Positions 8,209 through 17,137 of a stretch of DNA of 64,000 nt are shown here, piece by piece; positions within the stretch are counted from its first letter, which is position 1; each line of letters starts with the position of its first letter. This stretch comes from Paenibacillus_E sp042676385 (lineage in GTDB: Bacteria > Bacillota > Bacilli > Paenibacillales > NBRC-103111): contig NZ_JBHTHA010000036.1 in assembly GCF_042676385.1 (NCBI RefSeq), positions 248,001 through 312,000 of the forward strand, written 5' to 3'. The translations under genes and the position numbers were made by a program. Below the pieces are notes generated by a model. It did not search any database. It was not told the DNA's origin and worked only from the letters and a program-made list of their open reading frames with translations.

Positions 8209-9669
8209 CTAAGATCGCTTACGAAGACGCGCGATGAAGAATCCGTCGGAATGATACTGCTGCGGCAAAATCTGCACCATGCCGGATGCTGCCGCCTTTG
8301 GATCAATGCCAGCGAAGGCTCCCTCAGGCAGCGACGCAAGCTCAAATTCATCATGATCGGCGAGGAAACGCTCGATCATGCCCTCATTCTCAGCGTGCTC
8401 GATCGTGCACGTGCTGTACACCAACACGCCGCCGGGTTTCAGCAGGCGATGGACCTTGCTCAGAATAGCGTGCTGCAGCTCGCTAATCTCTGCGATTTCC
8501 GCTTCCTGCTTGGCCCACTTCAGATCCGGCTTGCGCCGGATCACGCCCAGCCCTGAGCAGGGAGCGTCGAGCAGAATGCGGTCGAACGACTCCGCCGCAA
8601 AGTGCTCATTCAAATTCGCCGCATCCATGACCAGCGTCTGAATGGACTTCAGTCCAAGACGCTCCGCCTGGTCGGCGATCAGCTTCTGCTTGTGCTCATG
8701 CAGATCACAAGCCCAGATCTGACCCACATCGTCCATTTTCTCGGCGATGTGGGCCGTCTTGCCGCCCGGGGCGGCACAGCAGTCCAGCACCTTCATGCCT
8801 GGACGCGGATCCAGAGCCTCGGCGACGAGCATCGAGCTCTCGTCCTGGATCGAGAAGTCCCCTTGCTGAAAGCCGGGGACTAACGCCATGTTCCCGGCCC
8901 CGTGCACCAGGATGCCGGCCGGGGCCAACTGCGACGCTTCCGCGTGAAGGCCGCTCGCCAGCAGCTGCTCCAAGAGCTGCTGGCGGCTTCGGCGCCTCGC
9001 GTTCGCGCGGATACTCACGTGCGGCGGCTCATTGTTCGCCGCACAGATCTGTTCCGTCAGCTCGGGCCCCAGCTGGCGGATCCAGCGGCGCACGAGCCAT
9101 TCCGGATGGGAATGGCTCAGCGCGATGCGCTTCACGTCGCCGAGCGCAGCCGGCAGCGTGAGCTCGTTTTTGCTGCGAAGGACAGCCCGCAGCACGCCGT
9201 TAACCATCCCCGAGATGCCTTGATGCCCTCGGCGCTTGGCGATGTTGACCGCTTCGCTGACGACCGCATGGTCGGGGATGCGGTCCAAATAGTAAAGCTG
9301 ATAAAAACTAAGCCGCAGTAAGCACCTTACCCACGGCTCCAACTTTCCGAGCCCTTTGCTGACAAAGCGCTCCAGAAAGAAATCGATTGTATTTTTACGT
9401 CCGATCGTCCCATAAACAAGCTCTGTCGCCAGTCCTGCGTCAGCTCGTTCCAGCGCATGTTTTTGCAGCGTTTGGTTGAGCAGCAGGTTGCTGTAGGATT
9501 GATCCTCTTCCACGCGAACCAGTACATCCAGCGCCGCTTCGCGGGCAGAACGCTTAACAGCGCTGCTCTTCGCAGCGCTTGGTGATGGCTTGGAAGCAGA
9601 GGGCTTGCGGGCCCCTTGCGGCTTGTGGTTAGGTCCGGTTTGCGGACGGGTTGGTTTTTGCGTAGCCAA
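8209..9669 (-). CDS. rsmB: 16S rRNA cytosine-967 C5 methyltransferase
   Basis: 486 aa. A basic, Pro/Ser/Lys-rich leader of about 45 residues precedes a NusB-like RNA-binding domain (to about 190) and a Rossmann methyltransferase domain. SAM site CCAAPGGKT is near residue 307; the two catalytic cysteines are in DAPCSG near 375 and YSTCT near 427. Start: two TTG codons lie two codons apart, and the second (9669) is 8 bases from AGAGG, while the first (9675) nearly touches it. The middle of the gene is markedly richer in G+C than its neighbours. Confidence 0.95.
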   Translation of the reverse strand: MATQKPTRPQTGPNHKPQGARKPSASKPSPSAAKSSAVKRSAREAALDVLVRVEEDQSYSNLLLNQTLQKHALERADAGLATELVYGTIGRKNTIDFFLERFVSKGLGKLEPWVRCLLRLSFYQLYYLDRIPDHAVVSEAVNIAKRRGHQGISGMVNGVLRAVLRSKNELTLPAALGDVKRIALSHSHPEWLVRRWIRQLGPELTEQICAANNEPPHVSIRANARRRSRQQLLEQLLASGLHAEASQLAPAGILVHGAGNMALVPGFQQGDFSIQDESSMLVAEALDPRPGMKVLDCCAAPGGKTAHIAEKMDDVGQIWACDLHEHKQKLIADQAERLGLKSIQTLVMDAANLNEHFAAESFDRILLDAPCSGLGVIRRKPDLKWAKQEAEIAEISELQHAILSKVHRLLKPGGVLVYSTCTIEHAENEGMIERFLADHDEFELASLPEGAFAGIDPKAAASGMVQILPQQYHSDGFFIARLRKRS

Positions 9670-9692
9670 ATGCAATACCTCTTTTTATATAG

Positions 9693-10655
9693 TTAATTAC
9701 CTAATACGGTACCGTCTGGTATCTTGATGCCACGGATGAATTCCGATACTTGCATGGCTTTTTTACCCGAAGGTTGAATCTCCGTAAGCCACAGCGTTCC
9801 GTCTCCGGTCATGACCTCAAGTCCGAGCTCGCTGCTGTTCAGAACCGTGCCGGGCGTTGCGCCGCCAGCTTGTTCCGAGCTGCGTCTCTTCGGCTGATCT
9901 GCCTTCGGATTCGCGCTCGCCCAAACTTTCATCACATCCCCGTTCCAGAGCGTATAAGCGCCCGGAAAGGGGTTCAAGCCGCGAATTTGATTCCAAATTT
10001 CCAACGCGGAACGCGACCAGTCGATCAGCTCATCTTCCCTGCGGATGTTTGGTGAATAGACGGCATCCGCTTCGTTTTGCGCAACAGCTTGCAAACGTCC
10101 TGCCAGCAAATCCGGCAACGTACGCTTCAATAGATCCGCGCCGGCTATGCTCAGCTTTTCAAACATCGTTCCTGTCGTATCGGTGTCTTCGATGGCAACT
10201 TCCACTTTGCTGATCATATCACCGGTGTCCAAACCTTCGGCCATGTACATGATCGTGACTCCCGTTACTTGTTCACCGCGCAGGATGGCATGATGAATCG
10301 GAGCGCCGCCCCGATATTTCGGCAGCAAAGAGGCATGGATGTTGATACAGCCATATTCCGGCAGTTCCAATACCGACTTTGGTAGAATCTGTCCATATGC
10401 AGCCGTAACAATCAAGTCCGGCTTCAATTGACGCAGAACCTCGACGGAATCGGCATGGCGCAGCTTCTCCGGTTGAAGCACGGGAATCCCGTGCTTTTCC
10501 GCTTCCACCTTTACAGGCGGCGGCGTCAAGACGCGTTTGCGTCCTTTCGGCCGGTCCGGCTGCGTCACAACAGCTGTCACGTTGTACCCTTCCTCCAAGA
10601 GCAATCGCAAAGAGGGTACCGCAAAATCAGGCGTGCCCATAAAAATAATGTTCAC
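9693..10655 (-). CDS. fmt: methionyl-tRNA formyltransferase
   Basis: 320 aa. Formylates Met-tRNAi with 10-formyl-THF for initiation. Seen: GTPDFAVPSL at the N-terminus, the active-site stretch NIHASLLPKYRGGAPI near residue 107 (Asn and His catalytic), and a C-terminal OB-like domain. The GTG start overlaps the def stop (GTGA), with GAGGAAG upstream inside def. def and fmt act at opposite ends of the same formyl-Met cycle and form one coupled unit. Confidence 0.97.
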   Translation of the reverse strand: MNIIFMGTPDFAVPSLRLLLEEGYNVTAVVTQPDRPKGRKRVLTPPPVKVEAEKHGIPVLQPEKLRHADSVEVLRQLKPDLIVTAAYGQILPKSVLELPEYGCINIHASLLPKYRGGAPIHHAILRGEQVTGVTIMYMAEGLDTGDMISKVEVAIEDTDTTGTMFEKLSIAGADLLKRTLPDLLAGRLQAVAQNEADAVYSPNIRREDELIDWSRSALEIWNQIRGLNPFPGAYTLWNGDVMKVWASANPKADQPKRRSSEQAGGATPGTVLNSSELGLEVMTGDGTLWLTEIQPSGKKAMQVSEFIRGIKIPDGTVLGN

Positions 10656-11134
10656 TCGTCTTCTTCCTCTTCTTCGCTTGTATACGTTCTGGTCGCCAAA
10701 TCCGTAAACAGAACACCATTCAAATGATCGATTTCATGGAAAATACAGCGCGCAAGCAGCTCTGTCCCCGTAATCTCAATCGGATTGCCGTGACGGTCCT
10801 GTCCTTTGGCCGTTACGTTCATCGGTCTGCTGACATCCCCGCGAATCCCTGGAATACTCAAGCAGCCTTCCGGCCCGATTTGCTCCCCGCTGGATGTGAC
10901 GATTTCCGGGTTTACCATTTCGATTAAGCCGCCATGCTCATCTCCGCAATCCATCACAATCACGCGTTTTAAAATACCGATTTGCGGAGCAGCTAAGCCT
11001 ACGCCCTCAGCATCGTACATCGTGTCTGCCATATCGTCGAGCAGCTTATGCAGATTGGCATTGAATTTAGTAACGGTAATCGCCTTCTCCCGCAGTACAG
11101 GATCCGGATCTTTAACAATAATACGAATAGCCAT
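10652..11134 (-). CDS. def: peptide deformylase
   Basis: 160 aa. Removes the N-formyl group from new proteins; an Fe/Zn metalloenzyme. All three family motifs are present: GVGLAAPQIG (about 44-53), EGCLSIPG (Cys91 metal ligand) and HEIDH (133-137, two His ligands and the catalytic Glu). ATG at 11134 is chosen because AGGTG lies 6 bases upstream; a GTG at 11143 would sit on top of that site. The C-terminus ends in an acidic run (eight of the last nine residues Glu/Asp), which is unusual but forms the fmt ribosome-binding site. Confidence 0.96.
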   Translation of the reverse strand: MAIRIIVKDPDPVLREKAITVTKFNANLHKLLDDMADTMYDAEGVGLAAPQIGILKRVIVMDCGDEHGGLIEMVNPEIVTSSGEQIGPEGCLSIPGIRGDVSRPMNVTAKGQDRHGNPIEITGTELLARCIFHEIDHLNGVLFTDLATRTYTSEEEEEDE

Positions 11135-11177
11135 AACGTGCACCTACCTCTGAAGTCTTCTCTATGATTTATATAGT

Positions 11178-13691
11178 TTACATCAAATATTGCGGGTCGA
11201 CATCGACGCTGATTTGCAATTTTTCCTTCGCTGAACGTTCTTCAAACCACGCAACGGTTCGGCCAACAAGCTCTGAAGCCTGAGCTTCCCCCCGATATTT
11301 TACCACGCATTGGAATCGATATCTATCTTTGATTCGGGAAATTGGCGATGCAACAGGCCCCAAGACGTCCATACTGAACGTATCAGAGGATGCTGCCATG
11401 TTCGAAAAGAGATCAACCGGCCTGTTCATTTGCTCTTGCGCAAGCTCTTTGAGCCTGGTCACAAATGCCTCCGCAGACCGCACCAATAAAGGTACTTCTT
11501 CATGAGAAAAAGTGATGAGAATCAACCGGTGATACGGTGGATAATCCAAATTTGCCCGGATATCCAGTTCATGCTGCGCAAAAGCCATGTAATCATGCTG
11601 ACTCGCACATTGTACACTGTAATGCTCGGGTGTATAGGTCTGTACAAATACTTCTCCTAGCTTTTCATGACGTCCTGCCCTGCCGGCAACCTGCGTCAAT
11701 AGTTGAAACGTCCGTTCCGCCGAGCGGAAATCAGGCAAATTAAGTACCGTATCTGCTGCAATAACGCCCACCAGCGTCACATCGGGAAAATCCAATCCTT
11801 TGGCGACCATCTGGGTACCGAGCAGCACATCGGCCTGCTTTTCACGAAACATCGTCAGCCACTTTTCATGGGAACCTTTTTCAGTTGTCGTATCTACGTC
11901 CATCCGAATGACGCGAATACCGGGAAACAGTTTACCGAGTTCCTCTTCCACACGCTGTGTTCCCGTCCCGAAATGACGGATATGCTCCGATGTGCAATTC
12001 GGACATTGTTTGACTTCCCGTTCGGCATAACCGCAATAATGACATCGCAGCATACGCGAGCTTTGGTGGTAAGTAAGCGATATATCGCAATGCGGACAAC
12101 TGGAAACGAATCCGCAGGTGCGGCACATAACGAAAGTGGCATACCCGCGCCGGTTGAGCAGCAAAACGGTCTGTTCTTTCTTTTGTAACCGTTCTTCGAT
12201 AGCTTTATACAGGGATTTGCTGAACATCGAGCGATTTCCGCTTTTCAGCTCTTCACGCATATCAACAATGTTAACCGTCGGCAATGGTCTGCCGGCGACT
12301 CTTTCCTTCATCGTTAACAGTCGGTAAGGCGGATTCACTACGTCACGGGTACGCATCGTTTTCTGCATGCTCTCGAGAGACGGCGTTGCGGAACCCAAGA
12401 CGACGGCAGCGCCATGCTGTTTCGCCCTTTCAACAGAAACGTCCCTTGCGTGATATTTCGGACTTTCCTCTTGCTTGTAGGAAGATTCGTGCTCTTCATC
12501 TATGATAATGAGTCCAATTTGAGTAAAAGGGGCAAAAATGGCCGAGCGAGCGCCGATGACCACTTTGACTTGCTTACGGGTGATTTTTCGCCACTCATCG
12601 TATCGTTCACCGTTCGACAAGCGGCTGTGAAGCACGGCGACCAGATCACCGAACCGACCTTTAAAACGCTCCACCATCTGCGGTGTCAACGAAATTTCGG
12701 GTACCAGCACGATGGCTTCTCTACCTTGATCGAGACATTCTTGAATTGACTGTAAATAGACCTCCGTTTTTCCGCTGCCGGTTACCCCGTGAAGCAGAAA
12801 TACTTCATGTCTTCGCTCTGCGACGCTTCTTCGAATTTCGCTGAAAACACTGCTTTGCTCCTCGGTCAAAGGAAGCGGCTTCGTACGTGCGAAAGAACGC
12901 CCTGCATAAGGGTCGCGCAGCACTTCGACTTCTCGCAGCTCAATCCAACCGCGGTCCGCCAAGCTTTTAACAGTACTAGCGCCTACCTGTACCGTCTCCA
13001 TCAGTTCCGTGAGCCGAATCGCATGCGGATGCTCGAGGAGGTACCGCAGTACATCTTGCTGCTTGTTCGCCCTAGCCGGCAGCTCGTTAAGCGCTTCTTC
13101 CAAGCCCTTGCCCCCGTCCGGCGGAAACACCGTCAGCGCCTTCTTGGTCGCCATGCGGTCTTTAACCACCTGGACTTCCGCAAGGACGCCACTGGATAAG
13201 AGCTGCTTAATGAGCAATCCCTCGTGAGCAAAACGCTCCATCAACGTTTCCATCGGTACAGTTCCCTTTGCACGTACAAAGCTAAGGATCTCCTGTAAAT
13301 CGGGCAGGTTCAATTGCGATTGCTCGCTAGTTCCATTTCCAATGGAGATGGCTCGTTCGTATTTTGCTTTTAGAGCAGCAGGCAGCATCGCCTGCAATGC
13401 CGTGACCTCGTGGCACAAGTACATCCGGCTGAGCCACCTGCCGAGTCCGACAAGTTCTTCGGTCAGAGGCGGAACCAGATCCATCACGTTCTGAATCGGT
13501 TTAATCCGCTTGGCATCCATGTTCGTTTCTTCGCTTAATTCAATGACGAATCCTTGCAGAACTCGGGGGCCAAAGGGCACGCCGACACGGCTGCCTACTT
13601 CAACCCATCTACGCAGGGCAGCAGGAACTTCATAGTCAAACGCCCGATTGGTTTGCTTCGCTGGAACATCAACAATGACTTTCGCATACAT
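11178..13691 (-). CDS. priA: primosomal replication-restart helicase PriA
   Basis: 837 aa. A 3'-to-5' helicase that reloads the replisome at stalled forks. An N-terminal 3' DNA-binding domain occupies about residues 1-110; Walker A GVTGSGKTEVYL is near 308, DEEH in IIDEEHESSYKQ near 400, and paired zinc-binding CxxC motifs between about 530 and 575. ATG at 13691 is used: AAGGAG lies 7 bases upstream, whereas the ATG at 13697 is too close. A repeat-family hairpin precedes the ribosome-binding site. It follows coaBC as in B. subtilis. Confidence 0.97.
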   Translation of the reverse strand: MYAKVIVDVPAKQTNRAFDYEVPAALRRWVEVGSRVGVPFGPRVLQGFVIELSEETNMDAKRIKPIQNVMDLVPPLTEELVGLGRWLSRMYLCHEVTALQAMLPAALKAKYERAISIGNGTSEQSQLNLPDLQEILSFVRAKGTVPMETLMERFAHEGLLIKQLLSSGVLAEVQVVKDRMATKKALTVFPPDGGKGLEEALNELPARANKQQDVLRYLLEHPHAIRLTELMETVQVGASTVKSLADRGWIELREVEVLRDPYAGRSFARTKPLPLTEEQSSVFSEIRRSVAERRHEVFLLHGVTGSGKTEVYLQSIQECLDQGREAIVLVPEISLTPQMVERFKGRFGDLVAVLHSRLSNGERYDEWRKITRKQVKVVIGARSAIFAPFTQIGLIIIDEEHESSYKQEESPKYHARDVSVERAKQHGAAVVLGSATPSLESMQKTMRTRDVVNPPYRLLTMKERVAGRPLPTVNIVDMREELKSGNRSMFSKSLYKAIEERLQKKEQTVLLLNRRGYATFVMCRTCGFVSSCPHCDISLTYHQSSRMLRCHYCGYAEREVKQCPNCTSEHIRHFGTGTQRVEEELGKLFPGIRVIRMDVDTTTEKGSHEKWLTMFREKQADVLLGTQMVAKGLDFPDVTLVGVIAADTVLNLPDFRSAERTFQLLTQVAGRAGRHEKLGEVFVQTYTPEHYSVQCASQHDYMAFAQHELDIRANLDYPPYHRLILITFSHEEVPLLVRSAEAFVTRLKELAQEQMNRPVDLFSNMAASSDTFSMDVLGPVASPISRIKDRYRFQCVVKYRGEAQASELVGRTVAWFEERSAKEKLQISVDVDPQYLM

Positions 13692-13706
13692 CCACATTCT
13701 CCTTCG

Positions 13707-13726
13707 AGTTTTGCTTCAGCAAAACT
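13707..13726 (-). repeat. short hairpin repeat, copy 4 (upstream of priA)
   Basis: Perfect 8-bp stem AGTTTTGC / GCAAAACT with a four-base loop (TGAA on the minus strand). Three bases later on the minus strand begins the priA Shine-Dalgarno AAGGAG. Confidence 0.75.
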
Positions 13727-13752
13727 TGTTTCCTGAGCTAGAACCACGACAA

Positions 13753-14955
13753 TCAAGATTGCATGCGCTCCGCCGCCAACTCCAGCAGCCGGCGCGCAAC
13801 ATCTTTTTTGCTTTGTAAAGGCAAGGCCTCGACTAGCCCGTTTCGATCAAAAATCCTGACCACATTCGTATCCCCGCTAAAGCCTGCGCCTTCTTGGGAT
13901 ACATCATTTCCAACGATAAGGTCGCAGTTTTTACGCTTCAACTTATCAAGCGCATGCTCATCCAGACGTTCGGTCTCAGCAGCGAAACCGACAACAAACT
14001 GATCTTGTTTCAGCGTACCGATCTCCTGCAGAATGTCTGGATTTTTGACCAACTCCAACGTGAGCGAGTCTGCTTTCTTTTTTATCTTTTGCTCGGCTAC
14101 GACAGCCGGCCGATAGTCAGCGACTGCAGCCGCTTTAATAATGAGATGAGCCGTTTCCAATCGAGCCATGACAGCTTCTCTCATATCCAACGCGGACTGT
14201 ACAGGAACGATCTCCACCCCCTCTGGAGCTGGTAAAGCAGTTGGCCCCGTCACCAAAGTGACGCTGGCTCCCATCCGTACAGCTTCCTCTGCGATCGCAT
14301 AGCCCATTTTTCCGGAGGAGTCGTTGGTGATGTAACGAACCGGATCGATCCGTTCTACAGTGCCTCCCGCAGTCACAAGAACACGACGTCCTCGCAGCAA
14401 TCCGCTACCGGCAAAGTGTTGCAGGGCCGCAGCTACAATTTCTTCAGGCTCTGCGAGTCGCCCCTTTCCGACATAACCGCATGCGAGCTGACCTTCTCCC
14501 GGCTCAATAAAACGCACGCCGCGACTCCTTAGCGTTTGCATGTTTCGCTGCACTGCCGGATTAGCATACATGTGCACATTCATCGCTGGCGCCACCCAGA
14601 TTGGCGCCATGGCCGCTAGCAGCGTTGTGCTCAACATGTCATCGCCGAGACCGAGTGCCAATTTGCCGATCATATTTGCCGTAGCTGGCGCAACAAGAAC
14701 AAGGTCGGCACTGTCTGCCAAGTTAATATGCGAGACGACTGAGGGATCTTTTTCATCGAAGGTATCGACAAAAACATGATGGCGCGATAACGTCTGGAAT
14801 GTCAGAGGCGCCACAAATTGGACCGCTGACTCCGTCATAATGACCCGTACCTTGGCACCAGCCTGTGTAAGTTTACTCGTCAGCGCAGCAGCCTTATAGG
14901 CGGCAATGCCTCCACATACGCCAAGTACGATCGTTTTACCCTGCAGAACACCCAT
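13753..14955 (-). CDS. coaBC: bifunctional phosphopantothenoylcysteine decarboxylase/synthetase
   Basis: 400 aa, two domains. The N-terminal CoaC flavodoxin-like decarboxylase (to about 180) shows GGIAAYKA, the PAMNVHMY substrate loop and the catalytic Cys in LACGYVGKGRL. The C-terminal CoaB synthetase (about 190-400) shows NDSSGKMGYAIA and joins Cys to 4'-phosphopantothenate using CTP. Together they make 4'-phosphopantetheine for CoA. ATG with AGGAGG 7 bases upstream. A copy of the structured intergenic element (14974-15026) lies in its 5' leader. Confidence 0.96.
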   Translation of the reverse strand: MGVLQGKTIVLGVCGGIAAYKAAALTSKLTQAGAKVRVIMTESAVQFVAPLTFQTLSRHHVFVDTFDEKDPSVVSHINLADSADLVLVAPATANMIGKLALGLGDDMLSTTLLAAMAPIWVAPAMNVHMYANPAVQRNMQTLRSRGVRFIEPGEGQLACGYVGKGRLAEPEEIVAAALQHFAGSGLLRGRRVLVTAGGTVERIDPVRYITNDSSGKMGYAIAEEAVRMGASVTLVTGPTALPAPEGVEIVPVQSALDMREAVMARLETAHLIIKAAAVADYRPAVVAEQKIKKKADSLTLELVKNPDILQEIGTLKQDQFVVGFAAETERLDEHALDKLKRKNCDLIVGNDVSQEGAGFSGDTNVVRIFDRNGLVEALPLQSKKDVARRLLELAAERMQS

Positions 14956-14973
14956 GGAGCATCCTCCTAAATT

Positions 14974-15026
14974 CCCCCCACAAAGTGAAGTACGGCTTCG
15001 AAGCTTAGGACTTTGCGGGGAGCCCC
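14974..15026 (-). repeat. structured intergenic element, copy C (5' of coaBC)
   Basis: On the minus strand, GGGGCTCCCC, then CCCCGCAAAGT pairing with ACTTTGTGGGG around a 23-base loop containing GCTTCGAAGC. Relative to the copies at 20033 and 38687, two stem positions differ and still pair (C-G to G-U, A-U to C-G). It ends about 18 bases before the coaBC start. Confidence 0.75.
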
Positions 15027-15046
15027 AAAATATGATGAGTAAAAAG

Positions 15047-15073
15047 AAAAAAATAACAACCGCTAGGGTTGTC
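15047..15073 (-). terminator. terminator of rpoZ unit
   Basis: On the minus strand, ACAACC, CTAGC, GGTTGT and then TATTTTTTT. It would end yicC-remA-gmk-rpoZ transcripts before coaBC. Confidence 0.78.
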
Positions 15074-15084
15074 AGGGGAAGCAG

Positions 15085-15300
15085 TTATTTCACGATTTCT
15101 TTAGACTGAATTTTCTCGTAAGCGATGTAGTCACCATAAAGTTCTTCTAAGGCAACGCCGACTTGTTTATGGGATTTTTGTCCTCTCAAATCGGATTTGG
15201 CTCCGTCACGCAGAAGTCTTGCTCTCTTTGCGGCAGCTACTACCAACGAGTACTTGCTGTCAACCTTATCAAGAAGCTTATCAATTGAAGGATATAACAT
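15085..15300 (-). CDS. rpoZ: RNA polymerase omega subunit
   Basis: 71 aa, family length. It begins MLYPSIDKLL and has the conserved KYSLVVAAAKRAR helix (residues about 16-28) that clamps the beta-prime C-terminus during polymerase assembly. Start ATG with GAGGTGAAC 5-10 bases upstream, inside the 2-bp gap after gmk. gmk-rpoZ adjacency is nearly universal; both respond to the guanine-nucleotide economy. Confidence 0.96.
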   Translation of the reverse strand: MLYPSIDKLLDKVDSKYSLVVAAAKRARLLRDGAKSDLRGQKSHKQVGVALEELYGDYIAYEKIQSKEIVK

Positions 15301-15302
15301 GT

Positions 15303-15941
15303 TTAGTTCACCTCACCAATCCATTGAATGACTTTCGGATACATGCGATCTTTTTTGCAATGTTCGGCAGACAGAATCGCCTGTATTTTGGAACAAGCGG
15401 TTTCTACACGATCGTTGACGATGGCATAATCATAATGTTCCATCAAGCGGATTTCATCCACAGCGACCGACATACGGCTTCTTATCACTTCGTCAGTCTC
15501 CGTCCCCCGCGTGACAATGCGATTCTGCAGCTCATCGAGCGAAGGCGGGAGCAGGAAGATGAAAACACCTTCCGGAAACTTCTGTTTCACCTGCAAGGCG
15601 CCCTGCACTTCAATTTCCAGAATGACGTCTTGACCTGAACGGAGCGTATCTTCAACAAAACGACGGGGCGTTCCATAGAAGTTGCCCACATATTCAGCCC
15701 ACTCCAGCACTTCATCGGTTTCTATAAGCTGCTGAAATTGTTCGCGAGTCTTAAAAAAATAATTGACGCCATCCACTTCCCCTTGTCTTGGGGCGCGCGT
15801 GGTTGCTGAAACGGAGTAAACAATATCCGGCGAACACTGCCGCAAGGCCGCACAGACGGTTCCCTTGCCTACACCGGACGGACCGGACAATACAATTAAA
15901 ATGCCTCTCTCACGATCGAGAGTATTCGTATTACTCGTCAT
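15303..15941 (-). CDS. gmk: guanylate kinase
   Basis: 212 aa. Phosphorylates GMP to GDP with ATP. P-loop LSGPSGVGKGTV is near residue 17, and the GMP-binding TRAPRQGEVDGVNYFF near 45-60. The ATG at 15941 is preferred because AAGGA lies 8 bases upstream; an ATG two codons earlier is only 2 bases from it. The start overlaps the last codons of remA by 11 bp, so the genes are co-translated. Confidence 0.97.
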   Translation of the reverse strand: MTSNTNTLDRERGILIVLSGPSGVGKGTVCAALRQCSPDIVYSVSATTRAPRQGEVDGVNYFFKTREQFQQLIETDEVLEWAEYVGNFYGTPRRFVEDTLRSGQDVILEIEVQGALQVKQKFPEGVFIFLLPPSLDELQNRIVTRGTETDEVIRSRMSVAVDEIRLMEHYDYAIVNDRVETACSKIQAILSAEHCKKDRMYPKVIQWIGEVN

Positions 15942-16191
15942 GATCATCGTCCTTGTTGGAAAGTCGATGCGCTACCGTCTCTGGTTGTACCGCCGACAAA
16001 ATCACATGATCGCTGTCGGTGATAATAACGGCACGGGTTCTTCTACCATATGTAGCGTCAATCAGCATGTGACGGTCACGTGCTTCCTGAATGATTCTCT
16101 TGATCGGCGCCGACTCCGGACTGACGATCGAGATAATGCGGTTCGCCGATACGATATTCCCGAACCCGATATTGATTAATTTGATAGCCAT
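15931..16191 (-). CDS. remA: extracellular matrix regulator RemA (DUF370)
   Basis: 86 aa. The sequence MAIKLINIGFGNIV and the central ARDRHMLIDATYGRRTRAVI are characteristic of RemA. In B. subtilis RemA is an oligomeric DNA-binding activator of biofilm-matrix operons and osmoprotection genes. It also sits directly before gmk there. Overlap with gmk by 11 bp. The acidic DDDHDE tail is partly dictated by the gmk ribosome-binding site and start. Confidence 0.95.
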   Translation of the reverse strand: MAIKLINIGFGNIVSANRIISIVSPESAPIKRIIQEARDRHMLIDATYGRRTRAVIITDSDHVILSAVQPETVAHRLSNKDDDHDE

Positions 16192-16223
16192 TCAACTTCC
16201 TCCTCGCGAAGCCTCATGCCGCT

Positions 16224-17123
16224 TCACTCGATATTCTGTATTTGTTCTCTCATCTTCTCCAGCTCTGCTTTCATGTGAATGACTCTAGTCGTGAGCTCAG
16301 CATGATTCGCTTTGGAGCCGATGGTGTTCACTTCGCGATTCATTTCTTGAATCAAGAAGTCGAGCTTGCGTCCCACAGGCTCATTGCCTTCCAGCAATTG
16401 ATCGAACTGCTGGAAATGACTTTGCAGCCGGGTCAGCTCTTCGTCGACATTCGAACGATCGGCGAATATCGCAATCTCCATAGCCAAACGCTGTTCATCC
16501 ACGGGCGTTTGCTCTTGCATAAGGGATTGAATCCTGCCACTGAGCTTGCCGGCATAATCTTGGACCACATGCGGAGCAAGTGCTTGAAGTTCCGTATGGA
16601 CGCGCTTAAGCTCGGTCAGACGTTCACGGATGTCCTGTTCTAGAAATGCCCCTTCCCTAAGCCGCATGTCAGATAAACGGGCTACAGCCTCTTGCAGGCA
16701 GGCACACAGCTCCTTCTCGAACTGTTCGTCAGGATCGGTGCGCTCTTCCTTCATTTGTACAAGGTCGGGAAGTTTCAATACATCTTGAAGCTCAAGGTTC
16801 TCTGTGAAGCCGTAGCGCTGCTTCAATAGCTCCGCTGCTTGTAAATAAGCATCGGCTAAAGCAAAATCCACGGTCACATTTCTGGATGAAACCGCTTCGC
16901 GCTCAGCGGTAATAAAGACGTCGACGCGCCCTCTTTTTACCGCTTGCAGCACAGTTTTCTTCAAAGCGTCTTCAAAAGCCGCCCATTCCTTAGGCAAACG
17001 GACAGCCACTTCACAATACCTATGATTGACCGATTTGGCATCGATAAATACCTTGTATCCCGCAAAAGAACGATTCGCTTGTCCGAACCCGGTCATACTG
17101 CAAATCATCCTGATCACATCCAT
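16224..17123 (-). CDS. yloC: YicC/YloC-family endoribonuclease
   Basis: 299 aa from the first ATG; the family N-terminus SMTGFGQA begins at residue 9. An alternative ATG at 17108 would give MICSMTGFGQ, closer to homologues, and neither start has a strong ribosome-binding site. The C-terminal DUF1732 segment GRKLDFLIQEMNREVNTIGSK (split here: key residues LDFLIQEMNRE and NTIGSK) is clear near 255-275. YicC proteins are RNases in E. coli and B. subtilis. The family usually precedes gmk, as here. Confidence 0.93.
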   Translation of the reverse strand: MDVIRMICSMTGFGQANRSFAGYKVFIDAKSVNHRYCEVAVRLPKEWAAFEDALKKTVLQAVKRGRVDVFITAEREAVSSRNVTVDFALADAYLQAAELLKQRYGFTENLELQDVLKLPDLVQMKEERTDPDEQFEKELCACLQEAVARLSDMRLREGAFLEQDIRERLTELKRVHTELQALAPHVVQDYAGKLSGRIQSLMQEQTPVDEQRLAMEIAIFADRSNVDEELTRLQSHFQQFDQLLEGNEPVGRKLDFLIQEMNREVNTIGSKANHAELTTRVIHMKAELEKMREQIQNIE

Positions 17124-17137
17124 TAACCTATTTTAAT

